Of a stretch of 64,000 nucleotides of DNA, positions 1 to 8,601 are shown piece after piece (position 1 is the stretch's first letter; the number at the start of each line of letters is the position of its first letter). Source of the DNA: DAMCAP01 sp032059445. Its GTDB lineage: Bacteria > Bacillota > Clostridia > Oscillospirales > Ruminococcaceae. The position numbers and the translations under genes are program-made. The stretch is taken from positions 77,876 through 141,875 of the forward strand of contig DAMCAP010000004.1 of assembly GCA_032059445.1 (NCBI GenBank). Direction: 5' to 3'. Below the pieces are notes generated by a model, which had not been told where the DNA came from, did no database searches, and saw nothing but the letters and a program-made list of their open reading frames with translations.

Positions 1-1675
1 GAAAGTCTTGATCTGTAAGGACATCGCTTTTGATAAAGCCCACAAACTCAGGCAATGTCATGGTGCCGGTATAGGCTCCACCATGCTTGCCGTAGTAGTA
101 TACAAGTAGATTGGTGATATCTTGCTGATCTAAATCTAAAATATCGGCAAGCTCGGCAATACTCTTGGGGCTTAATAGCTCCTCCTTCTCTGCAAAGATA
201 GGCAGCACATCGAGATGATCTTTGATGTCGTCGCTGATATGCTCTGCAAAGGTAGGGTTGGTGGCAACATCTTGGGCGATAAATTTTAAGAAATCACCGG
301 TGGTGATCTTTCCTGTTTCACCTTGTTTATAGGAGTAGTAGTAGAGGATATCCAGCACCGAGGCATTGAGGTCAGACTCTGATTTACTGTCCATTTCTTT
401 GATTTCGTCTGCCAGCTCAGCCGATGTATAGGGCTTGCCGACGGTGGTGGAGAAGGAGCTTACTTCTTTTACATGCTTGTTGCTCTCAAGATGATCGGCA
501 ATCCGGGTAATGGCTTCATCGTCTTGATTGTCAAATAGCACCAGCACTGTGTTGGTTAGGGGGAAGATCTTGGCGATGGGGTCGTCATTCTTTAGGGTGT
601 AGGCAATATCAATGTTATCCTGCAACAGATAGGAACCTGCAAAGAGCAGCGCCAAACCCACAGCTATGGCATGGCGGAAGCGATAGCTAAAGGTAGAGAT
701 CCCATCCATCTTGATATGAAGGACTTTTTTGGCGGTTTTGTGGATGAGTCGGTCACACATCAGGATCAAGGCGGGCAGGAAGGTAAAGATGCAAAGCATA
801 CTGATAAAAACGCCCTTTGCCAGTACGATGCCTAAATCCATGCCGATTTTAAAGCGCATAAATATCAGCACCAAAAGCCCCACAACGGTGGTCATACAGC
901 TGCTGGCGATGGAGGAAAATGCATGCACCAGAGCGCTTTTCATCGCAGTATATTTGTTATCTGCTAGTGGCAGCTCTTGGCGGTAGCGGTTGATTAAGAT
1001 GATGGAGTAATCCATTGAGAGGATCATCTGGAGCATGGCAGCGATGGAAAAGGTGGTGTCAGATATACTGCCCATAAAGATATTGGTGCCAAGGTTGATT
1101 ACTACTGCAACGCCGATCGCGATGAGAAATAAAAATGGCTCCAACCAAGAAGCGCACATGCAAAATAAGATCGCCAGCAGGATCAGCATACCGATCATGA
1201 TGATCCACAGCTCTATCTGATAGGCTTGCTCACTGTCTCTGGCATAGAGCATGTCGTAGTCGACAAAGGCTTCTTTTAGAGCACTTTCGATTGCAAGCTC
1301 TTCGGTTGTGTCAAAATCGTGGAGAGTATGCAGTATATAGAGGGTATGCTGATCTTTGTTGTAGTCTGGGTGGTCATTCTTATAGTCGACTTGATCGACA
1401 CCAGGGATGTCTTCTATTTTTGCTTGTATTTCTCTTTTGGCTTGGTCGTTCAGGCCCGTAAACATAACTCGGATGGTATAGTTATTTGCAACGGGGAACT
1501 CTTCATCCATCAGGTCAAGCCCAATTTTCATGGAGGAATCGTCGGGCAGGTACTTGCTCATATCGGTATTGACCTCTACAAACGTAGCCAACACCCCGCA
1601 GGCGATCGTCAGAGCGAGTACAGTCATAAATACAATAAAGCGTTTTTCTACAACAAAATCTGCGATTCTCTTCAT
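1..1675 (-). CDS. MMPL/RND-superfamily exporter, 3' part cut by window edge
   Basis: About 558 residues are visible from the ATG at 1675 (starting MKRIADFVVEKRF) and the frame stays open to base 1. One N-terminal membrane helix (about residues 13-32) is followed by an extracytoplasmic domain, then a cluster of hydrophobic helices that includes SMDYSIILINRYRQE, typical of the MMPL/SSD membrane block, then a second large external domain. This half-repeat plan is that of Gram-positive MMPL exporters, which move lipids, peptides or drugs out of the cell by proton-motive force. The C-terminal membrane block would lie beyond the window. It is divergent from a TetR gene 161 bp away, so control by that regulator is likely. 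The substrate cannot be told. Confidence 0.85.
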   Translation of the reverse strand, partial: MKRIADFVVEKRFIVFMTVLALTIACGVLATFVEVNTDMSKYLPDDSSMKIGLDLMDEEFPVANNYTIRVMFTGLNDQAKREIQAKIEDIPGVDQVDYKNDHPDYNKDQHTLYILHTLHDFDTTEELAIESALKEAFVDYDMLYARDSEQAYQIELWIIMIGMLILLAILFCMCASWLEPFLFLIAIGVAVVINLGTNIFMGSISDTTFSIAAMLQMILSMDYSIILINRYRQELPLADNKYTAMKSALVHAFSSIASSCMTTVVGLLVLIFMRFKIGMDLGIVLAKGVFISMLCIFTFLPALILMCDRLIHKTAKKVLHIKMDGISTFSYRFRHAIAVGLALLFAGSYLLQDNIDIAYTLKNDDPIAKIFPLTNTVLVLFDNQDDEAITRIADHLESNKHVKEVSSFSTTVGKPYTSAELADEIKEMDSKSESDLNASVLDILYYYSYKQGETGKITTGDFLKFIAQDVATNPTFAEHISDDIKDHLDVLPIFAEKEELLSPKSIAELADILDLDQQDITNLLVYYYGKHGGAYTGTMTLPEFVGFIKSDVLTDQDF

Positions 1676-1701
1676 TTTGCTTATGCTCCTTGTTATTGTG
1701 A

Positions 1702-1752
1702 TTGACGATTGCTTCTGTGTGAATTATACTAAACATATGTTGTTTATACAAC
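1702..1752 (+). promoter_or_regulatory. Probable tetR promoter with adjacent inverted repeat
   Basis: TTGACG (1702-1707), a 17-base spacer and TATACT (1725-1730) make a good sigma-A promoter toward the TetR gene. Just downstream, at the expected start of transcription, GTTGT-TTAT-ACAAC (1739-1752) is a perfect 5-bp-arm inverted repeat. It is a candidate TetR operator controlling both divergent genes. The promoter is seen directly; the operator role is inferred. Confidence 0.5.
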
Positions 1753-1836
1753 CTACTGATTTCTTTAAATGGTATAATCTTCAACAAAAATAGGGTGAGT
1801 GTTGCATATCGTAAGAGAGGCAAAGGAGAATGAAGT

Positions 1837-2421
1837 ATGATCAAACAAGAAGACCGCCGCATACGACTAACCAAGCGGATGCTCAAGGACAGCCTGCTGG
1901 AAATGCTCAAAAATGGTGCGGAAATCCACCGTATTTCTATACGTGATCTATGCGAGCGTGCCGATATAAACCGCTCTACATTTTATAAGTATTATGGCTC
2001 TCAGTATGATCTGCTCAAAGAAATGGAAGACGAATGGCTCCGTCGAGTTGAGAGCAGCATCAACAACATGGGGCAGAGCTATGACCTGCATCTTTTGGAT
2101 ATCCTACACTTTATGCATGAAAATATCGAATTAAGCCGCCTCTTATGCAATAGCAATGTAGACCCTTTGTTTCCACAGAGGATTTTTTCTCTGCCTTCTA
2201 TTAAGCGCTTGATCGTATCGTCACTTCCTGCTGGGAAGCCTGAGCATATCATTGATTACATCCAAGAGTTTTTTGTCAGCGGTGCCTACAGCATCATCAA
2301 AAAATGGCTCAATAAAGATGATGGCGAGACCCCCGAAGAGATGGTGCAGATTATGATGCATATGTTTAACGAAAATGGTCTATTGGTGGGAGCTGGGATC
2401 AAGAGGCAGGTAGCGAAGTAA
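1837..2421 (+). CDS. TetR/AcrR-family transcriptional regulator
   Basis: 194 residues, the usual length for this family. An N-terminal helix-turn-helix lies at about residues 33-52 (ISIRDLCERADINRSTFYKYY), close to the TetR signature; the rest is a mostly helical ligand and dimerisation domain of the TetR_C type seen in Firmicutes. A GCAAAGGAG Shine-Dalgarno precedes the ATG. It is divergent from the MMPL exporter, the classic layout of a local repressor and its pump. The inducer is unknown. Confidence 0.9.
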   Translation: MIKQEDRRIRLTKRMLKDSLLEMLKNGAEIHRISIRDLCERADINRSTFYKYYGSQYDLLKEMEDEWLRRVESSINNMGQSYDLHLLDILHFMHENIELSRLLCNSNVDPLFPQRIFSLPSIKRLIVSSLPAGKPEHIIDYIQEFFVSGAYSIIKKWLNKDDGETPEEMVQIMMHMFNENGLLVGAGIKRQVAK

Positions 2422-2490
2422 CTAGTATAGGCTACGAAAGATAAAGGCTGTACATTCCTTAGATGTTTGATTGGTACCCGTAAAGGACCC

Positions 2491-3129
2491 TTATTCTATA
2501 TAAATACCGTATTCATGTAGTTTGTTACTTTCGACCCAAGTGGGTGGATTGCCGTAGGCGGCTAGAGAGCTGGTGAGGTCTAGAAGCTCTTGATAAATGG
2601 ATTTATCAGTATATAACAGCTTTACTATCGAATTTGCGTTGTGATCTTCTCTCAAAATCTGTACTGTAGCAACGTAACATGTGTTCTTTTGTTCCTCAAC
2701 TACATCTCCGAAGTATATCAGGGTAGTTACACCATTTTGCTGTGTCAAACCATAGTAACAACTGCTGGGCATGATATAGTTTTCCACAATGAGATTTTGC
2801 TTGTCATCAAACCGTCTTTGCACCTTGTAGCCTCTATTAAGCGACTCTGCAAAAGAGAGGAGTTTTGCTTTCTGAGTTTGATCATCTATCACATGCAGAG
2901 GGTAAAATCCGCCTTGCAGTAGCTTTTGCTCCTTGGTAGATAGCTGATCAAATTGTGACAGATAAGATAAAGACATATCGACAAATACCATTGTGCTCTT
3001 AGAAACATCAAGGGACAATCCCTTATTTGTCGGGACTGGTAGGTCAAATAGAAGATGGTTGATCGTGACAATTGCAAGTATCGGCGCAGCAAACCGCCAC
3101 AATGTCTTCTTAACTATGTAGAGTAGCAT
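2491..3129 (-). CDS. Membrane-anchored protein of unknown function
   Basis: 212 residues, starting MLLYIVKKTLWRF with a single hydrophobic segment at about residues 8-30 (uncleaved anchor or signal peptide), then a soluble, probably external domain without a motif I recognise. The start is supported by AAAGGGG seven bases before the ATG. It stands alone: convergent with tetR and followed upstream by the separately terminated DMT gene. No function is proposed. Confidence 0.6.
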   Translation of the reverse strand: MLLYIVKKTLWRFAAPILAIVTINHLLFDLPVPTNKGLSLDVSKSTMVFVDMSLSYLSQFDQLSTKEQKLLQGGFYPLHVIDDQTQKAKLLSFAESLNRGYKVQRRFDDKQNLIVENYIMPSSCYYGLTQQNGVTTLIYFGDVVEEQKNTCYVATVQILREDHNANSIVKLLYTDKSIYQELLDLTSSLAAYGNPPTWVESNKLHEYGIYIE

Positions 3130-3227
3130 GACTTGCCCCTTTCTGTGTCCAGCAATAGATATAATAAGTTTATCTTTATTTCAAAATATTGTCAACAATA
3201 ATGGATTTTGCCAATATTGATCAATAA

Positions 3228-3267
3228 AAAGCACAGATTCTCGCTCATTGGCGAAGATCTGTGCTTT
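3228..3267 (-). terminator. Rho-independent terminator after the DMT transporter gene
   Basis: Inverted repeat AAAGCACAGAT (3228-3238) / ATCTGTGCTTT (3257-3267), with inner GCG/CGC pairing, followed on the minus strand by a T-rich run (TTTTTATTG). It lies 18 bases past the stop of the minus-strand gene that ends at 3285. Confidence 0.75.
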
Positions 3268-3284
3268 AAATATTTAGTAGGTTT

Positions 3285-4172
3285 TTAGATGTTGACCAAA
3301 ACGATGCTGACCAAAAAGACTGCAATGGCAATCCGATTCCTTTTACTGAACTTCTCTCCAAAAGCAATGGTGCTGATCAGGGTGATCAATAGGATGGTGC
3401 CGACGCTTAGTACGGGGAACACGATACCGGTAGGTAAGTGCTCAAGCGCCTTAATGATGAAATATGCGCTAAAGATATTGGGGATGCCAATAGCGGTACC
3501 GAGTAGGGCCTCCTTAAGAGTAAGGGGGGAGCGGATTTTGCTGGTGTATATGTATAATACACAAAGTGCCACGCAGGTTACAAAGATGGCAAATAAGAAT
3601 AAGGGCTTATGCTCCTCTAAGGCATACATCTGGTAGAGCTTGTTGGAGAGCTCACACATGCCGCCGGTGAGGAATACTGCCAGTAAGAGGCCGCTGATCT
3701 TGATACCCTTGCCGTCACTATTCATATACACGAGTGAAAACAAAGCCGCGATGATGCCGACTACCTGTAACATGGTGGGGATTTCGTTCCATAAAAACGC
3801 CGATGTCAGGATCGGGATGACGATGCCTGTACGTTGGAACATGGTGGTTAGGCTTGTGCCCTTTGCCTTAATGCTCTGCTGTGTCAGTAGCAGAGATATA
3901 ATATAAAGGAAACCCACCGCCACCCCAAAGAAGATGGAGAAGGTATAGCTCCCCTCGGAACTAAGGGCGCCGGAGAAGTTGCCAATTACCGATGTCAGCG
4001 ATATAGCCTGAGGGCTTATACCCGCTTGATAGAGCATTAGGGCACCGATAATAGCAGCCGCAAGATAATTAAACAAGGTGACATTTAGATTATGCATCTG
4101 TCGGTGCTTTGCAATGGTAAACCCTAAATTGATGGAAGAAACGCAGAGCACCGCAATGATTAAAAATAACAT
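3285..4172 (-). CDS. DMT-superfamily (EamA-like) transporter
   Basis: 295 residues, almost wholly hydrophobic, with about ten membrane helices in two halves, as expected of drug/metabolite transporters. The first half carries the KHRQMHNLNVTLFNY loop; the second half ends in a short basic loop (FGEKFSKRNR) before the last helix, a common EamA feature. The ATG follows GGAGG at good spacing. It is divergent from the amidohydrolase/PucR operon starting at 4338, so it could import or export a compound handled there, but nothing in the sequence proves this. Confidence 0.8.
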   Translation of the reverse strand: MLFLIIAVLCVSSINLGFTIAKHRQMHNLNVTLFNYLAAAIIGALMLYQAGISPQAISLTSVIGNFSGALSSEGSYTFSIFFGVAVGFLYIISLLLTQQSIKAKGTSLTTMFQRTGIVIPILTSAFLWNEIPTMLQVVGIIAALFSLVYMNSDGKGIKISGLLLAVFLTGGMCELSNKLYQMYALEEHKPLFLFAIFVTCVALCVLYIYTSKIRSPLTLKEALLGTAIGIPNIFSAYFIIKALEHLPTGIVFPVLSVGTILLITLISTIAFGEKFSKRNRIAIAVFLVSIVLVNI

Positions 4173-4337
4173 AGAAATCCTCCAGTAGTTTGGTCTTTAC
4201 AGTATACTACAAAATAGGAGCTTTTAAAATTAGTATTTTAGGATAATATACTTATGATTAATTATCCCTATGTTCCAATATTCTAGCAGATGTATATGTG
4301 ATATACTTAAATAAAACCGAAAATAGGGGGAAACATC

Positions 4338-5825
4338 ATGGCAGATTATATCTTTAAGCATGGTACAGTTGTTACGATGGATCAAGACAGGCGGGTAATC
4401 CCCGACGGCGCCGTAGTGGTAAGCGGCAATATGATTGAGTTTGTGGGAAGCTATAAAGAGGCTGCGGCCAAATACAAGGCAAAGCAGGAAATCGATTGTA
4501 GCAATCATATCATTATGCCCGGTCTGGTAGACGCTCACGGGCATGCAGGGCACTCCTTTACTCGCTTTGTTGTAAAAGATACCAAGCACTGGATGCCGGC
4601 AATGACGCACATGTATAAGCACTATGTAGATGACGACTTTTGGTATGTGGAGGGTAAAATCTCTGCGCTGCAAAGGCTCAAAAGCGGTGTGACTACAGGC
4701 GTATGTGTGATGGGCTCTCAGCCCCGCTGCGACGATCCGATCTTTGCCATCAACAATGCCAAGGCTTATGCTGAGGTAGGAGTCAGAGATATCGTCTGCA
4801 CAGGCCCTTGCCACACCCCTTGGCCTCATAACTTTAGCAGGTGGGAAAACGGCAAGCGCAAAATGTGTTCGGTGAGTTTTGAGGAGGTCTGTGAGAGCCT
4901 TGAAACAGTAATTAAGACGCTAAATAGCCCAGATAATCAAAAAACCTTTGCCTATGTTACCCCTTTTGGGCTGATTACTTCAATTAATCCTTCTGGAGCG
5001 ACACCCATCGAAGAGCTAACAATCCTCACCGAGCACGATCGGCGGCAGGCAAAGGAAATGAAGCGCATCAGCGAGAAGTATAAGGCAAGAATCCATACCG
5101 ACTGCTTTGGAGGCATGATCCATCTGGCGGTGCAGGATAAAGAAAATATGCTGATGGGTGAGTATGTGCATATCCAGCACTGCACAGCTCTCTCTGACTT
5201 TGAGATCGAAGTAGTGGCTCAGACCAAAACCCATGCTGCGGTAGCTCCCGGCTCCCGTGCCCCCGTGCATAAAATGCTGGATGCGGGAATCAATGTGGTG
5301 GTAACATCTGATGGGCCTCGGGTAAACTATGATCTAGACATGTTTAGCGCTATGCGCCTATTTCAGATGAACTATCGTAATCTTGCCAATGACCCAACTC
5401 TGCTGCCACACGAAAAGGTCTTGGAGATGGCGACGATCAACGCCGCCAAGGCTTTGGGGCTAGATCATCTGGTGGGCTCACTAGAGGTGGGCAAGCGGGC
5501 CGACATCATTACCGTCGACCTTGTCAGCCCACGTCTGATGCCTAGTTACAACCCTGTACATACACTGGTACTGAGTGTGACTGCCAATGATGTGGACAAT
5601 GTAATGATTGATGGCGAGCTGCTAGTAAATGAACGCAAGGCGCTTAAGCTTGACGAGCGAAAGATCATCCTAGATACACAGGAGATGTCTGATCTCATCA
5701 ACGAGCGGGCGCACTTTGAGAAATTTGCAGAGCGCCAGCCTCTGCTTTGGGGCAAAAACCGCCTGCCACAGGATAACGAGCCCTTTGACCTGCTGTGGCA
5801 GAGGGAAGACGGCGGGCATTACTAA
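4338..5825 (+). CDS. Amidohydrolase, TRZ/ATZ (chlorohydrolase/deaminase) type
   Basis: 495 residues. The metal-dependent amidohydrolase layout is clear: N-terminal beta strands with GAVVVSGNMIEFVG, the HxH metal motif in LVDAHGHAGHS (about residue 67), later metal-ligand histidines in IHTDCFGG and IQHCTALS, and a conserved Asp in VVTSDGPRVN. The C-terminal part (GSLEVGKRADIITVD) is the usual closing strand region. The family removes amino or chloro groups from purines, pyrimidines, triazines and related rings in the cytoplasm; the substrate here is not predictable. First gene of a three-gene operon, 25 bp before the PucR regulator. AGGGGG precedes the ATG. Confidence 0.85.
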   Translation: MADYIFKHGTVVTMDQDRRVIPDGAVVVSGNMIEFVGSYKEAAAKYKAKQEIDCSNHIIMPGLVDAHGHAGHSFTRFVVKDTKHWMPAMTHMYKHYVDDDFWYVEGKISALQRLKSGVTTGVCVMGSQPRCDDPIFAINNAKAYAEVGVRDIVCTGPCHTPWPHNFSRWENGKRKMCSVSFEEVCESLETVIKTLNSPDNQKTFAYVTPFGLITSINPSGATPIEELTILTEHDRRQAKEMKRISEKYKARIHTDCFGGMIHLAVQDKENMLMGEYVHIQHCTALSDFEIEVVAQTKTHAAVAPGSRAPVHKMLDAGINVVVTSDGPRVNYDLDMFSAMRLFQMNYRNLANDPTLLPHEKVLEMATINAAKALGLDHLVGSLEVGKRADIITVDLVSPRLMPSYNPVHTLVLSVTANDVDNVMIDGELLVNERKALKLDERKIILDTQEMSDLINERAHFEKFAERQPLLWGKNRLPQDNEPFDLLWQREDGGHY

Positions 5826-5850
5826 GAGAGTATAGAAGGAAGGTGCTGAT

Positions 5851-7338
5851 ATGATTGTGACGGTAGCGGATATTATGAAGCTGGAGCAGCTCAAAAATTC
5901 GCCAGTAAAGGCGGGCTTTGAGGGGCTTGGCAACGCAGTTTCGGCGATCACCATCATCGAGGCACCTGACATTGCAGATTGGATCTATGGCGGTGAAATC
6001 CTTCTGACCACTCTGTATGGTGTTACCCAAGCAAATCTGCCGCTAAAAGAGTACTTTGAAAAGCTTGCCCAAAAAGGTATCAGTGCTATCATGGTCAAAA
6101 CAGGCAGGATGCTGCAAGAGCTGCCTACTGAGTTGATCAGTGTAGGCAATGCTTATAACATCCCTGTCATTGAGCTACAGCTGGAGGTTCGTTATGTCGA
6201 CCTCATCAACAGCGGCACAAGGCTAATCATTGATAGTCAGGAGCAGAAGCTCAGCTATTATATGGATATTCAGCGGAAGCTGACAAAGCTGATGATCTCG
6301 GGTGCATCGGTTGAGGAGATCATTAAGTATCTAGAGGGAAAAGTCCATGCAAAGCTGACGGTGCTTGACGAACACCACACAGAGCTTTTTTATAAAGCAG
6401 CACCTCATGTACAATCGCAGGAAACGGATGCCAGCCTGACAGTGCCCATTACCTGCTTTGGCAAAACACAGGGCTACTTGCAAGCGCTATCTGCCGAAGC
6501 ATTTAGCGAAGAACAATGTGTGGTGCTCAAAAATGCAGCCGATATCATTGCCATGGAGTTTATGAAGCGGCATTACATTGCCGAGATCGAACAGAAATAT
6601 GCCAATGACTTTATGGATGAGCTTTTGTCGGGGAATATCGACTTGCCCCATGTCCATGAAAAAATCAAACTATATGAGATTGACAAGCAAAATTGCTTTA
6701 TGATAGCGGTGGTGCAGGCAGCCCAGACCACCGAGCAGGCAAAAGCAATATCTGAAGAGATCTTTCAGCTTTATAATAATCGACCCGGCTACTTGTGTCG
6801 TGTGAGACGTGATTCTATCACAATACTTTGGCATGGCAGTCAAAAAGAAAAGAATCAGGCAGTGCAAAGGTTTGCTGATGGGATGAAAACCAATAAAACC
6901 CTGCTCCATTGTGGAGTGAGTAGTTACGGCAGCAAAATGCAGGAGATCGGCAAGCTGCAAAGCGAGGCCCTCAGTGCACTTAACTATGCCAAACTGTTTG
7001 GCGCAGATATTGTAAATTTTGGAGATATGGGTGTACTCAAGCTCTTTAGCCGATTTTCTTCCCGCGAGGAGCTGGCGGAGATGATCCCCGATTGTATCAG
7101 GCTTTTGCAGGAGCATGACCGCAGCGGGGGCAGCGCATACCTGCAAACTCTGGATGTAGTTGTGGAGTGTAACTACAATCTTAGCCTTAGTGCAAAAAAG
7201 CTATATGTGCATTATAAGACCATGCTTCACCGCGCCCAGAGGATCTGTGAGGTAGGCAAGATTTCCTTTGAAAGTAGCCACGACAGGTTGCAGTTGGAGA
7301 TCGGGTTAAAATTATTGAAGCTGCTTAGAGAATTTTAA
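5851..7338 (+). CDS. PucR-family transcriptional regulator
   Basis: 495 residues. The N-terminal ~125 residues match the PucR sensor domain (IYGGEILLTTLYG, then VIELQLEVRYVDLINS), the middle is a GGDEF-like/CdaR-type region, and the C-terminal ~60 residues are the PucR helix-turn-helix (CNYNLSLSAKKLYVHYKTM). Bacillus PucR regulates purine catabolism; other members control catabolism of amino acids or sugar acids. Sitting between two amidohydrolase genes with 25-bp and 14-bp gaps, it very likely regulates this operon in response to its substrate. AAGGAAGG precedes the ATG. Confidence 0.88.
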   Translation: MIVTVADIMKLEQLKNSPVKAGFEGLGNAVSAITIIEAPDIADWIYGGEILLTTLYGVTQANLPLKEYFEKLAQKGISAIMVKTGRMLQELPTELISVGNAYNIPVIELQLEVRYVDLINSGTRLIIDSQEQKLSYYMDIQRKLTKLMISGASVEEIIKYLEGKVHAKLTVLDEHHTELFYKAAPHVQSQETDASLTVPITCFGKTQGYLQALSAEAFSEEQCVVLKNAADIIAMEFMKRHYIAEIEQKYANDFMDELLSGNIDLPHVHEKIKLYEIDKQNCFMIAVVQAAQTTEQAKAISEEIFQLYNNRPGYLCRVRRDSITILWHGSQKEKNQAVQRFADGMKTNKTLLHCGVSSYGSKMQEIGKLQSEALSALNYAKLFGADIVNFGDMGVLKLFSRFSSREELAEMIPDCIRLLQEHDRSGGSAYLQTLDVVVECNYNLSLSAKKLYVHYKTMLHRAQRICEVGKISFESSHDRLQLEIGLKLLKLLREF

Positions 7339-7352
7339 AACAGGAGGAAAAT

Positions 7353-8549
7353 ATGGCTACCTTAATCACCAATGTGTTTCATCCGCAGCTTAAATGCAGC
7401 ACCAACCTTGTGTTGGAAGCTGGCTTGATCAAGCAAATTTCCAATGCAGATGCTCTAAAGCAGAGCACTTACACTGAAATCATAGATGGGACTGGATACA
7501 CAATCTTACCCTCTCTGATTGATTGCCATGCACATCTTGATAAGACTGTGTGGGGTATGGATTGGTATGAAAATAAGCTGGGGTATCATATCACCGACCG
7601 TATCGACAATGAGCGCGGTGCGCGCAAATCCCTCGAGCTTGATGCTTACACCCAAGCGTGCCGCTATATCGAGCTTTCGCTTAGCCTTGGTGTGCAGCAT
7701 ATGCGCAGCCATGTCGACATCGACACCCAAAATGGTCTGGCAGGGCTGGTGGGTGTCATGGAGGCTGCAAAGCAATATAGAGATCTATTTGATGTGGAGC
7801 TGGTAGCCTTCCCTCAATCAGGGGTAATGATCCGCCCCGGCACCTATGAGCTGCTGGATGAAGCCCTTGCCAAGGGGGCCGATATCATCGGAGGCCTTGA
7901 CCCAGCAGCCATCGACCGTGACCCAAAGGGCAGCTTAGATGCCGTCTTTCATCTGGCGCAGAAGCACGCAAAGCCAGTTGACATCCACCTGCATGAAGCC
8001 GCAGAGCTTGGTGCCTTTGACATGGAGCTGATTATCGAGCGAACTAAGGCGCTGGGTATGCAGGGTCTGGTCAGCGTCAGCCACGCTTTTTGCCTTGGAG
8101 CAAATAACCCAGCTCTAGTAAACCCACTATTGGAGAAGCTTCAGCAACAGGGTATTACGATTATTACCGCTGCCCAGCCGGGTGCTGCCAGTGTACCTCC
8201 TGTCAAAACCCTGATCAATGCAGGGGTCAAGATCTGCGGGGGCAATGATAATGTAAGGGATTTGTGGAGCCCCTTTGGCAGTGGCGATATCTTGGAGCGG
8301 GTGGCGCTGATCGCTATGAAAAACGGATTTCGTCGAGATGAGGATCTAGAGCTTACTATGGAGCTTTGCACAACTAGAGGCGCAGAGCTGCTGGGCTTAA
8401 GAGATTACGGTATCACAGAAGGCTGCAAGGCAAACTTCGTATTGGTAAAAGGAAGAAACCTGCCTGAGTCGATTGTATCTTACAATAAAGATCGGATGGT
8501 CTTTAGAAACGGCAAGATGATCCGCAACAGCCGCCCTCTCGGTATATAA
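7353..8549 (+). CDS. Cytosine deaminase-like (CodA-type) amidohydrolase
   Basis: 398 residues, the length of CodA. Motifs in order: HAHLDKT (HxH metal site, about residue 59), RSHVDID, VAFPQSG, DIHLHEA (metal His and catalytic Glu), SHAFCLG (second metal His), and GGNDNVRDLWSPFGSGD. In E. coli CodA the last motif is GHDDVFDPW; here it reads N-D-N, keeping the metal Asp but changing the neighbouring Asp used to grip cytosine. The enzyme may therefore act on a different cyclic amide or amidine. Third gene of the PucR operon, followed by a terminator. AGGAGG precedes the ATG. Confidence 0.85.
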   Translation: MATLITNVFHPQLKCSTNLVLEAGLIKQISNADALKQSTYTEIIDGTGYTILPSLIDCHAHLDKTVWGMDWYENKLGYHITDRIDNERGARKSLELDAYTQACRYIELSLSLGVQHMRSHVDIDTQNGLAGLVGVMEAAKQYRDLFDVELVAFPQSGVMIRPGTYELLDEALAKGADIIGGLDPAAIDRDPKGSLDAVFHLAQKHAKPVDIHLHEAAELGAFDMELIIERTKALGMQGLVSVSHAFCLGANNPALVNPLLEKLQQQGITIITAAQPGAASVPPVKTLINAGVKICGGNDNVRDLWSPFGSGDILERVALIAMKNGFRRDEDLELTMELCTTRGAELLGLRDYGITEGCKANFVLVKGRNLPESIVSYNKDRMVFRNGKMIRNSRPLGI

Positions 8550-8562
8550 GTAAATAAGGATA

Positions 8563-8599
8563 AAAAACTGCCCGCGACGAGAGTCACAGGGCAGTTTTT
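8563..8599. terminator. Bidirectional terminator between convergent genes
   Basis: AAAAACTGCCC (8563-8573) pairs with GGGCAGTTTTT (8589-8599), with T-runs on both strands. It sits between the CodA-like gene (stop 8549) and the convergent gene ending at 8602, and can serve both. Confidence 0.85.
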
Positions 8600-8601
8600 A
8601 T

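Noticed and set aside
729..1220. Plus-strand open frames of 85 and 61 codons
   Set aside because: They are antisense shadows of the MMPL exporter gene, which is open across the whole region on the minus strand.
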